Shown one piece after another: positions 27,286 to 36,015 of a stretch of 64,000 nucleotides of DNA. Where the stretch lies: assembly GCF_019635465.1 (NCBI RefSeq), contig NZ_JAHBZK010000020.1, positions 32,062 to 96,061 of the forward strand. Direction: 5' to 3'. The position numbers and the translations under genes are program-made. This DNA is from Hydrogenophaga sp. GTDB taxonomy: Bacteria; Pseudomonadota; Gammaproteobacteria; Burkholderiales; Burkholderiaceae_C. Numbering within the stretch: position 1 is the first letter of the stretch; the number at the start of each line of letters is the position of its first letter. Below the pieces are notes generated by a model. That model saw only the letters and a list, made by a program, of their open reading frames with translations, had not been told where the DNA came from and made no database searches.

Positions 27286-27975
27286 TCAAAGTCTGCCGGT
27301 TGGCAACAACAGCGCCAGGCTGTGCTCCAGGCTCTCGCCTGGCAATCGCTTGAAGCCACTGCGCGCGTAGCGCTGCAGCCGACCGACGCAGAAGGCGGTG
27401 ACGACTGACGCATCGGCCTGGGCATCGACCGTGGGCATGCTGGTGTTGGTCAACACCGCAGCCTCGCGCAGGTTCTGGCGCAGCGTGGCCTCGATCTTGT
27501 CGAAGAACAGGTTCATGCGCTGCTGCAGCCGCTCGTTTTCGTAGACCAGTGCGTCGCCCACCATCACGCGCGTCATGCCCGGGTTCTTTTCGCCGAACTG
27601 CAGCAGCAAGGCCACCAGTTTGCGGCAGCGCACCAGGGCATCGGCTTCGCGTTCGGCCAGTTGGTTGACCAAGCCGAACACCGTCTGCTCGATGAATTCG
27701 ATCAGGCCTTCGAACATCTGCGCCTTGCTGGCGAAGTGGCGGTAGAGCGCGGCTTCGCTGACTTCCAGGCGTGCCGCCAGTGCGGCAGTGGTGACCCGCT
27801 CGGCGCCCGGCTGCTCCAGCATGGTGGCCAGCGCCTGCAGGATCTGCACACGGCGTTCACCGGGCTTGGGCCGCTTTCGGGATGGCGCATCAGCGCCCCC
27901 ATCGGCAGCGCTGGCGGTGGTACCCGCCAGGGCGGCGTCATCGGGCGGTGGCATCTCGGGCGCTGCAGAGGTCAT
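27286..27975 (-). CDS. slmA: Nucleoid occlusion factor SlmA
   Basis: A 229-residue TetR-fold protein. It binds SlmA-binding sites on the chromosome and blocks FtsZ ring assembly over the nucleoid. The helix-turn-helix region (about residues 58-92) reads VTTAALAARLEVSEAALYRHF, followed by SKAQMFEGLIEFIE, which is nearly the SlmA consensus. The N-terminus is about 30 residues longer than in E. coli and is Ala/Pro-rich, as in other Burkholderiales. Closeness to argB on the same strand is also common in this order, though here a two-component system lies between them. Confidence 0.9.
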   Translation of the reverse strand: MTSAAPEMPPPDDAALAGTTASAADGGADAPSRKRPKPGERRVQILQALATMLEQPGAERVTTAALAARLEVSEAALYRHFASKAQMFEGLIEFIEQTVFGLVNQLAEREADALVRCRKLVALLLQFGEKNPGMTRVMVGDALVYENERLQQRMNLFFDKIEATLRQNLREAAVLTNTSMPTVDAQADASVVTAFCVGRLQRYARSGFKRLPGESLEHSLALLLPTGRL

Positions 27976-28074
27976 GGCTGTCCTGTCGGTCCGTGAAGGG
28001 GCTGCGGTGGGCGCCGGGTTGGCCGCCGGTGGTCTCCGCCGCGGATTCTCGCACAGCCAGCTACATCTGGTTAC

Positions 28075-29613
28075 TCAGGATTGGCGCGGCCTGGCAGGCG
28101 AGTGGGTGACCGCATCGAAGCGCACCGACACCCGCAACCCTCGACCATTCAACCCGTCGTCGAACTGCAGCTGGGTGTGGTGCACCCTGGCAATGCCATC
28201 CGCGATGGCCAAGCCTAGGCCGTGCCCGCCCGCGGCGGTACCGGGCACGCGGTAGAAACGTTGCAGCACGCGCTCGCGTTCGGCCGGTGCGATGCCTGGT
28301 CCATCGTCTTCGACCTCCAGCCACGCGTGTGTCCGGGCGGCGGTCTGGCTCAGGCCGCAGCGCAGGGTGACGCTGCCGCCTGCGGGCGTGTACTTGATGG
28401 CGTTGTCGACCAGGTTGATCAACAGCTCACGCAGCAACCAGGTGTGGCCCAGCGTCTGGGCCGGTGCCAGGTCCAGCCCCAGATCGATGTGCCGCGCGCT
28501 GGCCAGGTCGAGGTATTTGTCGAGGATGCCTTCGCACAGCTCACGCAAATCGATCTGCTCGAGGCCGGCATCGTCGTCGCGCAAGGCATCGGTGCGCGAC
28601 AGCGCGAGCAGCTGGTTGGCCAGCTGGGTGGTGTTGCGCGTGGCATCGCGCAAGCGCAGCACCTGTTCGGCCCGCAGGCTCAGCAGGTCGCCCGCGCCCA
28701 TGCTGCGCGTGGCCTGCGCCCAGGCTTCGACCTGCGCCTGCAGGCCCGCCAGCGGCGTGCGCAATTGGTGCGCTGCGTCGGCCACGAACCGACGCTGGGT
28801 TTCGCTCTGTTCGTTCACCCGGGAGAACAGGCGGTTGAGTGCCACCACCAGTGGACGCACTTCGGCGGGCGTCTGCTCTTCCTCGATGGGGCTGAGATCG
28901 CGAGGCGAGCGTCGCTCGACCGCCTGCTTGAGCTCGATCAGCGGCTGCAGGGCACGGGCAACGCCCCAGCTGACCACCACGGCCGCCACCACGAACAACA
29001 GCAGGTTGGGCAGCAGCACCCGCAGCAGCACGTTGCTGAGCCAGTGCTGGCGCGCATCGCTGCCGTCGGCAATCATCACGATCAGGTCGCCCGCCTCGGT
29101 GGCGACCCGTTGGGCCACCACGCGGTGGGTGACACCGGCCTCGACCACGCTCAGAAACTCGGGGTCGTCGGTGGTGGGCAACAGCGTCGGTAACCACTGT
29201 GCGCCCAACAAGCGACGGCCTTCGGCGTTGAACACCCCGATGGCCGCAAAGCCATCCCGATCGGACAGGAACTCCTGCACCTGCGGTGCCATGAGCAACG
29301 TGAGCTCAGGTGAGCCACCGCCGAGCGCACCCAGTCCGGTGGCGTCGCCTTCGACGGGAACCGCCACGCCGCCCTCACCGCGCCGCGCAATGCGCGAGAC
29401 CACCACCGAGTCGGCCAGCATCGGCACCAGGCGCAGAAGGCGCTGATCCTGCTGCAAGGCCGCCGTGCCGGCACTCTGGTAGTGAAAGAAGACGCTGACC
29501 GAGACGATGATGGCGATGGTCAGCAGCAACATGACCAGCAGGCGGCGCTGCAGGCCGCCAATCATGTCGCGAACGACGGCCCGCTCAGGTGGGTTCGCCG
29601 GCACCAGCCGCAT
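28075..29613 (-). CDS. Sensor histidine kinase (TctE/QseC-like)
   Basis: A 512-residue membrane kinase. A first membrane helix lies at about residues 26-46 (LLVMLLLTIAIIVSVSVFF), then a periplasmic 2CSK_N-type sensor region (about 47-195), then a second helix near 200-220 (LLPNLLLFVVAAVVVSWG). The H-box is DAAHQLRTPLAGLQ near residue 280 and the ATP-binding domain has NLVDNAIKYTP, DDGPGI and GHGLGLAIA. The start at ATG 29613 has a GGAGA ribosome-binding site and overlaps the regulator gene by 29 bp; ATG 29565 is the alternative. It pairs with the response regulator upstream. The signal is unknown. Confidence 0.88.
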   Translation of the reverse strand: MRLVPANPPERAVVRDMIGGLQRRLLVMLLLTIAIIVSVSVFFHYQSAGTAALQQDQRLLRLVPMLADSVVVSRIARRGEGGVAVPVEGDATGLGALGGGSPELTLLMAPQVQEFLSDRDGFAAIGVFNAEGRRLLGAQWLPTLLPTTDDPEFLSVVEAGVTHRVVAQRVATEAGDLIVMIADGSDARQHWLSNVLLRVLLPNLLLFVVAAVVVSWGVARALQPLIELKQAVERRSPRDLSPIEEEQTPAEVRPLVVALNRLFSRVNEQSETQRRFVADAAHQLRTPLAGLQAQVEAWAQATRSMGAGDLLSLRAEQVLRLRDATRNTTQLANQLLALSRTDALRDDDAGLEQIDLRELCEGILDKYLDLASARHIDLGLDLAPAQTLGHTWLLRELLINLVDNAIKYTPAGGSVTLRCGLSQTAARTHAWLEVEDDGPGIAPAERERVLQRFYRVPGTAAGGHGLGLAIADGIARVHHTQLQFDDGLNGRGLRVSVRFDAVTHSPARPRQS

Positions 29614-30277
29614 CGGCGATCTCCAGCCGATAGCCGAACCCGCGGATCGCGCGCAGGCCAATGCCGGCAGGCTCGAGCTTGGCCCTCAGGCGCGACACAT
29701 ACACCTCGATCGCGTTGGGCGTGATCTCTTTGTCCCAACCGGTGAGCGCGGCCAGCAGCTTGTCCTTGGCCGCGGGCTTGGGCGCCTGCAGCAGCATGTA
29801 CTCCAGTACCGTCCACTCGCGTGGGCCGAGTTCGAGCGGCTGTCGGTTGAGCAGCACGCGCCGTTGCGCAGTGTCCATCTCCAGCGGGCCGAAGCTCAAC
29901 ACCGCCGAGGTGGCGGCCTGCGAGCGCCGCAGCAAGGCGCGAAGGCGCGCCAGCAGCTCGGGCAGCTCAAACGGTTTGAGCATGTAGTCGTCGGCGCCCA
30001 GGTCCAGTCCCTGCACGCGATCGCGCAACGCGTCGCGCGCTGTGAGGATCAGCACCGGCATGGTGAGTCCGCGCGCGCGAATGTGCTGCGTCAGTTCCAG
30101 CCCGCTCATACCGGGCAGGCCAATGTCCAGGATGGCGGCGTCAAAGCTCTCGCCGTCGATGGCCTGCTCGGCGCGTTCGGCGCTGCCCACCCAGTCCACC
30201 GAATAGCCGGCGTCGGTCAGCCCCAGCTTGATGCCGCTGGCCACCATGACGTCGTCCTCGACCAGCAACAGCCGCAT
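29585..30277 (-). CDS. OmpR-family response regulator
   Basis: A 230-residue two-domain regulator. The receiver domain (1-120) has the acidic pair in VEDD, phosphoacceptor D51 (AILDIGLPG) and K in LKPFE; the C-terminal winged helix (130-222) has EWTVLEYMLL and TPNAIEVYVSRLRAKL. It is closest in look to the TctD/QseB/PmrA group. It lies 8 bp after argB and overlaps the kinase gene downstream, so argB, regulator and kinase are probably one transcript. Targets are not predictable here. Confidence 0.9.
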   Translation of the reverse strand: MRLLLVEDDVMVASGIKLGLTDAGYSVDWVGSAERAEQAIDGESFDAAILDIGLPGMSGLELTQHIRARGLTMPVLILTARDALRDRVQGLDLGADDYMLKPFELPELLARLRALLRRSQAATSAVLSFGPLEMDTAQRRVLLNRQPLELGPREWTVLEYMLLQAPKPAAKDKLLAALTGWDKEITPNAIEVYVSRLRAKLEPAGIGLRAIRGFGYRLEIADAAGAGEPT

Positions 30278-30284
30278 GGTCGGC

Positions 30285-31184
30285 TCAGTGGCTCTTGATC
30301 ATGGTGCCGAAGGGCTGGTTGCCCAGCACCTCCAGCAACAAGGCATGCGGCACGCGGCCGTCGATGATGTGCACTGCGTTGACCCCGCTCTTGGCGGCGT
30401 CCAGAGCACCGGCAATCTTGGGAATCATGCCGCCCGAGATCGTGCCATCGGCCACCAGCTCGTCGATGCGTCGCGGTGTGAGTTCGGTCAGCAGCTGGCC
30501 ATCCTTGTCGAGCACGCCGCGGATGTTGGTCAGCATCAGCAGCTTCTCGGCCTGCAGCACGGTCGCCAGCTTGGCCGCCACCACGTCGGCGTTGATGTTG
30601 TAGCTCTCGTTCTGGGCGCCGAAGCCGATCGGACTGACGACGGGGATGAACTGATCGTCCTGCAGCGCCTTGACCGCCGCCGGGTCGATGCTCTCGATGT
30701 CGCCCACCTGGCCCACGTCGTGTTCGCGCGAGGGATCGGCCTGGTCGGCCAGGCGCAGCTTGCGGGCGCGGATCATGGCGCCGTCGCGCCCGGTCAGACC
30801 CACAGCCTTGCCACCGGCCTGGTTGATCAAGCCGACGATGTCTTGCTGCACTTCGCCGGCCAGCACCCACTCGACCACCTCCATGGTCTCGGCATCGGTC
30901 ACCCGCATGCCCTGGATGAACTCGCCCTTCTTGCCCAGGCGCTTGAGCAGCGTCTCGATCTGCGGCCCGCCACCGTGCACCACCACCGGGTTGATGCCCA
31001 CCAGCTTGAGCAAGACCACGTCTTCGGCGAAGTCCTGTTGCAGGGCCGGGTCGGTCATGGCGTTGCCGCCGTACTTGATGACCATGGTCTTGCCATGGAA
31101 CTGGCGGATGTAGGGCAGTGCCTGCGCCAGGATTTCCGCGCGGTCGCGCGGGGCGATGGAGGTGATGTCGGGGTGGTCGGTCAT
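30285..31184 (-). CDS. argB: Acetylglutamate kinase
   Basis: A 299-residue amino-acid kinase that phosphorylates N-acetyl-L-glutamate, the second step of arginine synthesis. Motifs: [10 protein letters not shown] near residue 34, [12 protein letters not shown] near 64, [10 protein letters not shown] near 129, [12 protein letters not shown] near 198 and GGMIPKI near 250. Length and every block match the family. Cytoplasmic. The N-terminal helix before the kinase domain suggests the arginine-inhibited hexameric form, though that is an inference from length only. Confidence 0.97.
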   Translation of the reverse strand: MTDHPDITSIAPRDRAEILAQALPYIRQFHGKTMVIKYGGNAMTDPALQQDFAEDVVLLKLVGINPVVVHGGGPQIETLLKRLGKKGEFIQGMRVTDAETMEVVEWVLAGEVQQDIVGLINQAGGKAVGLTGRDGAMIRARKLRLADQADPSREHDVGQVGDIESIDPAAVKALQDDQFIPVVSPIGFGAQNESYNINADVVAAKLATVLQAEKLLMLTNIRGVLDKDGQLLTELTPRRIDELVADGTISGGMIPKIAGALDAAKSGVNAVHIIDGRVPHALLLEVLGNQPFGTMIKSH

Positions 31185-31297
31185 GGCGGTTGGGCGTTCA
31201 GCGTGCGGCGTTGAGCGATGGGCGTTGACGGTGGATTCTAGAGACGCTCAAACGCCCATACCCGCTAGCACCAGCACGGCAGAAACTGCACGCCGGC

Positions 31298-33283
31298 TCA
31301 GAAGTGAATACCACGCATCATCTGCTGCATCGCGATCGCCTCGGGCGACAGCTGCGGCTTGGCGCCTTTCTCCCCCTTGGCCGCCGCCGAGTCGGGAAAC
31401 ATGCGAAAACTCGTGTTCATCACGATCTGGGCGATGCGAGGCACCAGCGCGTGCAGCACCTGCCCGGTGATGCCCAGGCGGGTGGCGATGCGCACCGGCT
31501 TGTCGATGCAGGCCTGGGCAATCATGTCGGCCGCCTCTTCGGGGCTGAGCGTGGGCACGTTGTTGTAGATCTTGGTGGGCGCAATCATGGGTGTGCGCAC
31601 CAGCGGCATGTTGATGGTGGTGAAGGTGATGCCCTGGTCGGCAAACTCGCTGCTGGCGCAGCGCGTCCATGCGTCCAGCGCGGCCTTGCTGGCCACATAG
31701 GCCGAAAAGCGCGGCGCGTTGGTGAGCACACCGATCGAGCTGATGTTGACCACATGGCCCTTGCGCTTGCCCACCATGCCGGGCAGCAGGCCCATGGTCA
31801 CGCGCAGGCAGCCGAAGTAGTTGAGCTGCATGGTGCGCTCGAAATCGTGAAAGCGGTCGTAGCTGCCTTCGATGGCACGGCGGATGGAGCGCCCGGCGTT
31901 GTTGATGAGGAAGTCCACGCCACCATGGTTGTCGATCAGCAATTGCACGAAGCGGTCGCAATCGGCCATGTCGGCGATGTCCGCCGGGTACGCAATGAAG
32001 CTGTAGCCCTTCTGCTTGGCCTCCTTGCAAGCCTCGTCGAGCTTGTCCTGGTCGCGCCCGCAGATCACGGTGATGGCACCGGCCTCGGCGAACTTGTGCG
32101 CTGCGGCCAGGCCAATGCCCGAGCTGCCGCCGGTGACCAGCACCACCTTGCCCGCCACCGTGCCCTTCAAGCTGCGGTCGCGGTGCAGGTCGGGGTCGAG
32201 GTGGCGCTCCCAGTAGTCCCACACGCGCCAGGCGTAGTCCTTGAGGTTGGGGCAGGCAATGTCGCTGCCCTTGAGGGCCGCGGTGGTGTGGCGGCAGTCA
32301 AACCGCGTGGGGTAGTTGACGAAGGTGAGGATGTCTTCGGGCAGGCCCAGGTCCTTCATCACCGCATCGCGCACGCGGCGCACCGGTGCCAACGCCAGCA
32401 AGCCTTTCTTGACGCTGCGGGGAATGAAACCCAGCAGGGCCGCATTGACGAACAGGTTCATCTTGGGCGCGTGCGCGGCCTTGCTGAAGATGTCGAGCAC
32501 ATCGCCCACGCGGTAGCCCACCGGGTCGACCAGATGGAAGCATTCGCCACCGCTTCGCTTGCCGTGCGCAATGTGATCGAGCGCCTTCACCACGAAATCC
32601 ACCGGCACCAGGTTGATGCGCCCCCCCTCCAGGCCGACGCTGGGCATCCAGGGCGGCAGGATCTGGCGCATGCGCTGGATCAGCTTGAAGAAGTAGTAAG
32701 GCCCGTCGATCTTGTCCATCTCGCCGGTCTCGCTGTCGCCCACCACCATCGCGGGGCGGTACACCGTCCAGGGCAGTTTGTTCTCGGCGCGCACCAGCTT
32801 TTCGCTTTCGTGCTTGGTCATGAAGTACGGGTGGTCGACGTTCTCCGCTTCTTCGAACATGTCTTCGCGGAACACGCCTTCGTACAGGCCAGCGGCCGCG
32901 ATCGAGGACACGTGATGGAAATGCCCGGCGCCAATGGCTTTGGCAAAGTCCAGCGTGTGGCGCGTGCCATCGATGTTCACCGCCACCTGGCTCTCTTCAT
33001 CGGCCGACAGGTCGTAGACCGCGGCCAGGTGAAAGAAGTGGTCGATCTGCCCTTTGAGCGCTTTCACATCGTCGGCCGACACGCCCAGGCGTTTCTGGGT
33101 CAGGTCGCCATACACCGGCACCGCACGCGTGGGACCCACGCCCCAGTGCTCGCGCAAGGCCGCCACCTTGCCCGCGCTTTCGCGACGGATCAGGAAGTGC
33201 ACCACCGCACCCTTGCGTTGCAGCAGCCGCGCGACGAGTCGCTTGCCGATGAAGCCGGTGGCACCGGTGACGAAGTAATGCAT
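31298..33283 (-). CDS. Fatty acyl-CoA reductase (alcohol-forming), two-domain SDR of the Maqu_2507 type
   Basis: A 661-residue fusion of two SDR domains. The N-terminal extended SDR (1-360) has TGATGFIGKRLV and the catalytic pair in YFMTKHESEK. The C-terminal classical SDR (375-640) has LVTGGSSGIGLAAA, NNAGRS and SAYVASKAALD, and the protein ends AMQQMMRGIHF. The length and these blocks match, from memory, the 661-residue Marinobacter aquaeolei enzyme Maqu_2507, which reduces acyl-CoA through the aldehyde to fatty alcohol with NADPH. An AGGAGC ribosome-binding site supports ATG 33283. With the wax ester synthase at 46900 it would supply the alcohol half of wax esters. Confidence 0.88.
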   Translation of the reverse strand: MHYFVTGATGFIGKRLVARLLQRKGAVVHFLIRRESAGKVAALREHWGVGPTRAVPVYGDLTQKRLGVSADDVKALKGQIDHFFHLAAVYDLSADEESQVAVNIDGTRHTLDFAKAIGAGHFHHVSSIAAAGLYEGVFREDMFEEAENVDHPYFMTKHESEKLVRAENKLPWTVYRPAMVVGDSETGEMDKIDGPYYFFKLIQRMRQILPPWMPSVGLEGGRINLVPVDFVVKALDHIAHGKRSGGECFHLVDPVGYRVGDVLDIFSKAAHAPKMNLFVNAALLGFIPRSVKKGLLALAPVRRVRDAVMKDLGLPEDILTFVNYPTRFDCRHTTAALKGSDIACPNLKDYAWRVWDYWERHLDPDLHRDRSLKGTVAGKVVLVTGGSSGIGLAAAHKFAEAGAITVICGRDQDKLDEACKEAKQKGYSFIAYPADIADMADCDRFVQLLIDNHGGVDFLINNAGRSIRRAIEGSYDRFHDFERTMQLNYFGCLRVTMGLLPGMVGKRKGHVVNISSIGVLTNAPRFSAYVASKAALDAWTRCASSEFADQGITFTTINMPLVRTPMIAPTKIYNNVPTLSPEEAADMIAQACIDKPVRIATRLGITGQVLHALVPRIAQIVMNTSFRMFPDSAAAKGEKGAKPQLSPEAIAMQQMMRGIHF

Positions 33284-33481
33284 GGGGGGCTCCTGAGCGT
33301 GAAATGGGCAATGGTCGTGCCGATTCTGTTGCACGGCCCCTGGGGCAACATTCCGCAAAAACCCGCGTGCGGATTAGTTGCCCGACCCTACACACGGCGC
33401 ACGCGCAGGGCCACCATGCGCGCCGTGGGCAGCCCTCGGGTCCGCCCTGCTTTTGCCAACCCCACTTCAGGAGTGCCCCGC

Positions 33482-34027
33482 ATGGTCAAGAAAGTCTCCA
33501 AGAGCGGCTCCAGCCGCACCGCCGCCTCGCGCGCCGCCGGCACCTCGCCGCTGACGGGCGCCATCAAGGACTCGGCACAGCAGATCTGGCTGGCCGGTCT
33601 GGGCGCCTTTGCCAAGGCCCAGGAAGAAGGCGGCAAGGCCTTTGAGACGCTGGTGAAGGAAGGCCTGTCGATCCAGCGCAAGACGCAGGCCGTGGCCGAA
33701 GAGCGCATCAGCGAGGCCACCAGTCGCGTGAGCACCATGGCCAACGAGATCCAGAGCAAGGCCGCCGGCAGCTGGGACAAGCTGGAGAGCCTGTTCGAAG
33801 AGCGCGTGGCCAAGGCCCTGGGCAAGCTGGGTGTGCCGTCGGCCCGTGACGTCGAGTCCCTGATGGACCGCATCGACGCGCTGAACGCGCAAGTGCTCAA
33901 GCTAGGCGGCGTGGACACCGCTGCAAGCAAGCCGGCGCGCAAGGCCGCACCGCGCAAGACCACGGCCGCCAAGGCCCCTGCCAAGCGCGCGCCGGCCAAG
34001 AAGGCCGCTGCCAAAAAGGCCGCTTGA
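33482..34027 (+). CDS. Phasin family protein (PhaF-like)
   Basis: A 181-residue granule-associated protein. Residues about 25-135 form the phasin domain (IWLAGLGAFAKAQEEGGKAFETLV, with a long amphipathic helix region), and residues 140-181 are an Ala/Lys/Pro-rich histone-like tail (KAPAKRAPAKKAAAKK) that can bind DNA. Such proteins coat PHA or lipid granules and can tether them to the nucleoid. An AGGAG ribosome-binding site lies before ATG 33482. It is divergent from the acyl-CoA reductase gene, with a shared 198-bp regulatory gap. Confidence 0.92.
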   Translation: MVKKVSKSGSSRTAASRAAGTSPLTGAIKDSAQQIWLAGLGAFAKAQEEGGKAFETLVKEGLSIQRKTQAVAEERISEATSRVSTMANEIQSKAAGSWDKLESLFEERVAKALGKLGVPSARDVESLMDRIDALNAQVLKLGGVDTAASKPARKAAPRKTTAAKAPAKRAPAKKAAAKKAA

Positions 34028-34036
34028 TGCCCTCGC

Positions 34037-34063
34037 CAGGCCTGTTGCAGCGCAACAGGCCTG
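34037..34063. terminator. Strong hairpin after the phasin gene, without a T-run
   Basis: Perfect 12-bp inverted repeat, CAGGCCTGTTGC (34037-34048) and GCAACAGGCCTG (34052-34063), with a 3-base loop, 10 bp after the phasin stop codon. The following bases (AAGCGG) are not a T-run, so it may stabilise the abundant phasin mRNA 3' end or weaken read-through into the patatin gene rather than act as a full intrinsic terminator. Confidence 0.55.
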
Positions 34064-34091
34064 AAGCGGACCGCCCCCTACACTCGGCCGC

Positions 34092-35303
34092 ATGACCCGA
34101 CGCCCTCGCCGCGAACACCCGCCACGCATCGCCCTGGCCCTGGCTGGCGGTGGTCCGCTCGGCGCCATCTACGAGATCGGCGCCCTGTGCGCACTGGACG
34201 ACGCGTTGACGGGGCTGGACCTCAACGCCTGCGATCACTACGTCGGCGTGTCGGCGGGCGGTTTCATTGCAGCGGCGCTGGCCAACTGCATCACGCCACG
34301 CGCCCTGTGCGAATCCTTCATCGAAGACCGCCCGCGCCTGGACGGCTTCGATCCAGCCTGGCTGATGCGCCCGGCCTGGGGCGAATTCGCGCAGCGTCTG
34401 CGCGCTTTGCCCGGACTGGTTGGCAGTGCCACCTGGGCCTGGCTGGTGCAAGGCAAGGCGCTGTCGCAATCGTTGGAGCGCCTGGGCGCGGCATTGCCCA
34501 CCGGCGTGCTCGACAACGAAGCCATCCACACCGAGATCGCGCGCCTGTTCTCGATGCCAGGGCGCACCAACCGCTTCGCCGACTTGCGCGCGCGGCTCAC
34601 CCTGGTGGCCACTGCGCTGGACACCGGCGAAGCGGCCCCCTTTGGCCAGCCCGGCTGGGATCATGTGCCCATCTCGCGCGCCATCCAGGCCAGCGCGGCG
34701 CTGCCAGGTCTGTTCCCGCCGGTGGCCATTGATGGGCGTCACTATGTCGACGGCGCGCTCAAGAAGACGCTGCACGCCACGGTGGCGCTCGACGAAGGCG
34801 TGGATCTGCTGCTGTGCGTGAACCCCCTGGTGCCCTACCACGCCACCCCCGACGCCACGCACGAGGGGCGCATCCCGGCGCTGGTCGAAGGCGGTCTGCC
34901 GGTGGTGATGAGCCAGACCTTCCGCTCGATGATCCATTCGCGACTGGAACTGGGCTTCAAGCAGTACGCGCGCAGCTACCCAGACACCGACATCGTGCTG
35001 ATCGAACCCGACCAGCGCGACGCCGAGCTGTTTTTTGCCAACACCTTCAGCTACCGCCAGCGGCGAGAGATGGCCGAGCACGCCTATCAGCAGACCCGCG
35101 CCTTGCTTCGCCTGCGTGCCGGGCGCCTCGCGCCGCAGCTGGCGCGCCATGGCATCACCATTGACCACGCGGTACTGGCCGATCCGCAGCGCCACCTCAT
35201 CGACACGCGACAGCGCCCGGCCGACAGCGCGGTGGCCCATCGCTTGCATCACGTGCTCGACGAGCTGCAGCGGCGCCTGCCCGAGCCCGCCCAGAGCGCC
35301 TGA
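34092..35303 (+). CDS. Patatin-like phospholipase family protein
   Basis: A 403-residue cytoplasmic patatin. The oxyanion loop is GGGPLGAI (about 19-26), the nucleophile Ser lies in GVSAG near residue 54, and the catalytic Asp in YVDGAL near residue 219. No signal peptide or barrel is present, unlike the secreted patatin at 14789. Located between a phasin and a TetR gene (3-bp gap to the latter), it is probably a lipid or granule-associated lipase; cytoplasmic patatins next to PHA genes are often listed as depolymerase-like. Substrate not proven. Confidence 0.87.
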   Translation: MTRRPRREHPPRIALALAGGGPLGAIYEIGALCALDDALTGLDLNACDHYVGVSAGGFIAAALANCITPRALCESFIEDRPRLDGFDPAWLMRPAWGEFAQRLRALPGLVGSATWAWLVQGKALSQSLERLGAALPTGVLDNEAIHTEIARLFSMPGRTNRFADLRARLTLVATALDTGEAAPFGQPGWDHVPISRAIQASAALPGLFPPVAIDGRHYVDGALKKTLHATVALDEGVDLLLCVNPLVPYHATPDATHEGRIPALVEGGLPVVMSQTFRSMIHSRLELGFKQYARSYPDTDIVLIEPDQRDAELFFANTFSYRQRREMAEHAYQQTRALLRLRAGRLAPQLARHGITIDHAVLADPQRHLIDTRQRPADSAVAHRLHHVLDELQRRLPEPAQSA

Positions 35304-35306
35304 GCC

Positions 35307-35960
35307 ATGGCCAAGAAGGCACCACGCCGCACGGCCGAGCGCATCCTCGAAACCACGCTCGACCTCTTCAACCGATTTGGCGAGCCCAACGTCTCGACCA
35401 CGCTGATCTCGGCCGAACTCGGCATCAGCCCCGGCAACCTGTACTACCACTACCCAGCCAAGGATGAGCTCATCAATTCGCTGTTCGAGCGCTACGAACG
35501 CGCGCTCAACGAATTGCTGGGTGCGGCCGACGGTGTGCGTCATGTGGAGGACGCCTGGTTTCTGCTGCACTCGATCTTCGAGCGCATCTGGGAGTACCGA
35601 TTCCTCTACCGCGACCTCAACGACCTGCTGTCCAAGAACCGGTTGCTGGAGACACGCTTTCAAACCCTGCTCGCGGCCAAGACACGTGCCATCCGCGCCA
35701 TGCTCGGCGGCCTGGTGCGCAATGGCGCCCTGCAGATCGACAACCGCGAGCTGGAGCCCACCGCCGACAGCATGGTGGTGCTGCTGACCTATTGGCTGAG
35801 CTACGAATACGTGCGCGACCCGCGCCGGGCGCTCGAACCCGAGCAGGCCCAGGCTGCTTTGCTGCGCGGCGCACAGCATGTGCTGCACCAATTGGCGCCG
35901 TACCTGGAGTCGGCACAACGGCAGCACCTGATGGGGTTGTCGTCGGCGTACCAGCGCTGA
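35307..35960 (+). CDS. TetR/AcrR family regulator
   Basis: A 217-residue regulator. The helix-turn-helix (about residues 9-55) contains VSTTLISAELGISPGNLYYHYPAKDEL; the ligand domain follows, with a conserved WEYRFLYRDL block seen in a subfamily of acyl/lipid-linked TetR proteins. It starts 3 bp after the patatin stop and is probably in one operon with phasin and patatin, so it could control granule or lipid genes; this is inferred from context. Confidence 0.88.
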   Translation: MAKKAPRRTAERILETTLDLFNRFGEPNVSTTLISAELGISPGNLYYHYPAKDELINSLFERYERALNELLGAADGVRHVEDAWFLLHSIFERIWEYRFLYRDLNDLLSKNRLLETRFQTLLAAKTRAIRAMLGGLVRNGALQIDNRELEPTADSMVVLLTYWLSYEYVRDPRRALEPEQAQAALLRGAQHVLHQLAPYLESAQRQHLMGLSSAYQR

Positions 35961-36015
35961 ACCGCTCCTCCGGATCAAGTGGCGGCGGACCGACCGCCTC
36001 CCTTATCCTCATGAG

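Noticed and set aside
26805-27425. Open frames on both strands flanking the effector-like gene (139 residues plus strand, 206 residues minus strand)
   Set aside because: The translations are Ser/Arg/Pro/Cys-rich without recognisable motifs, overlap slmA and the effector gene, and lack ribosome-binding sites; they look like chance open frames in GC-rich DNA.
31304-34027. A 907-residue open frame antisense to the acyl-CoA reductase that runs into the phasin
   Set aside because: Only the last 181 codons (the phasin) resemble a protein family; the rest is the His/Val/Ala-rich mirror of the reductase gene, a usual artefact in high-GC genes.
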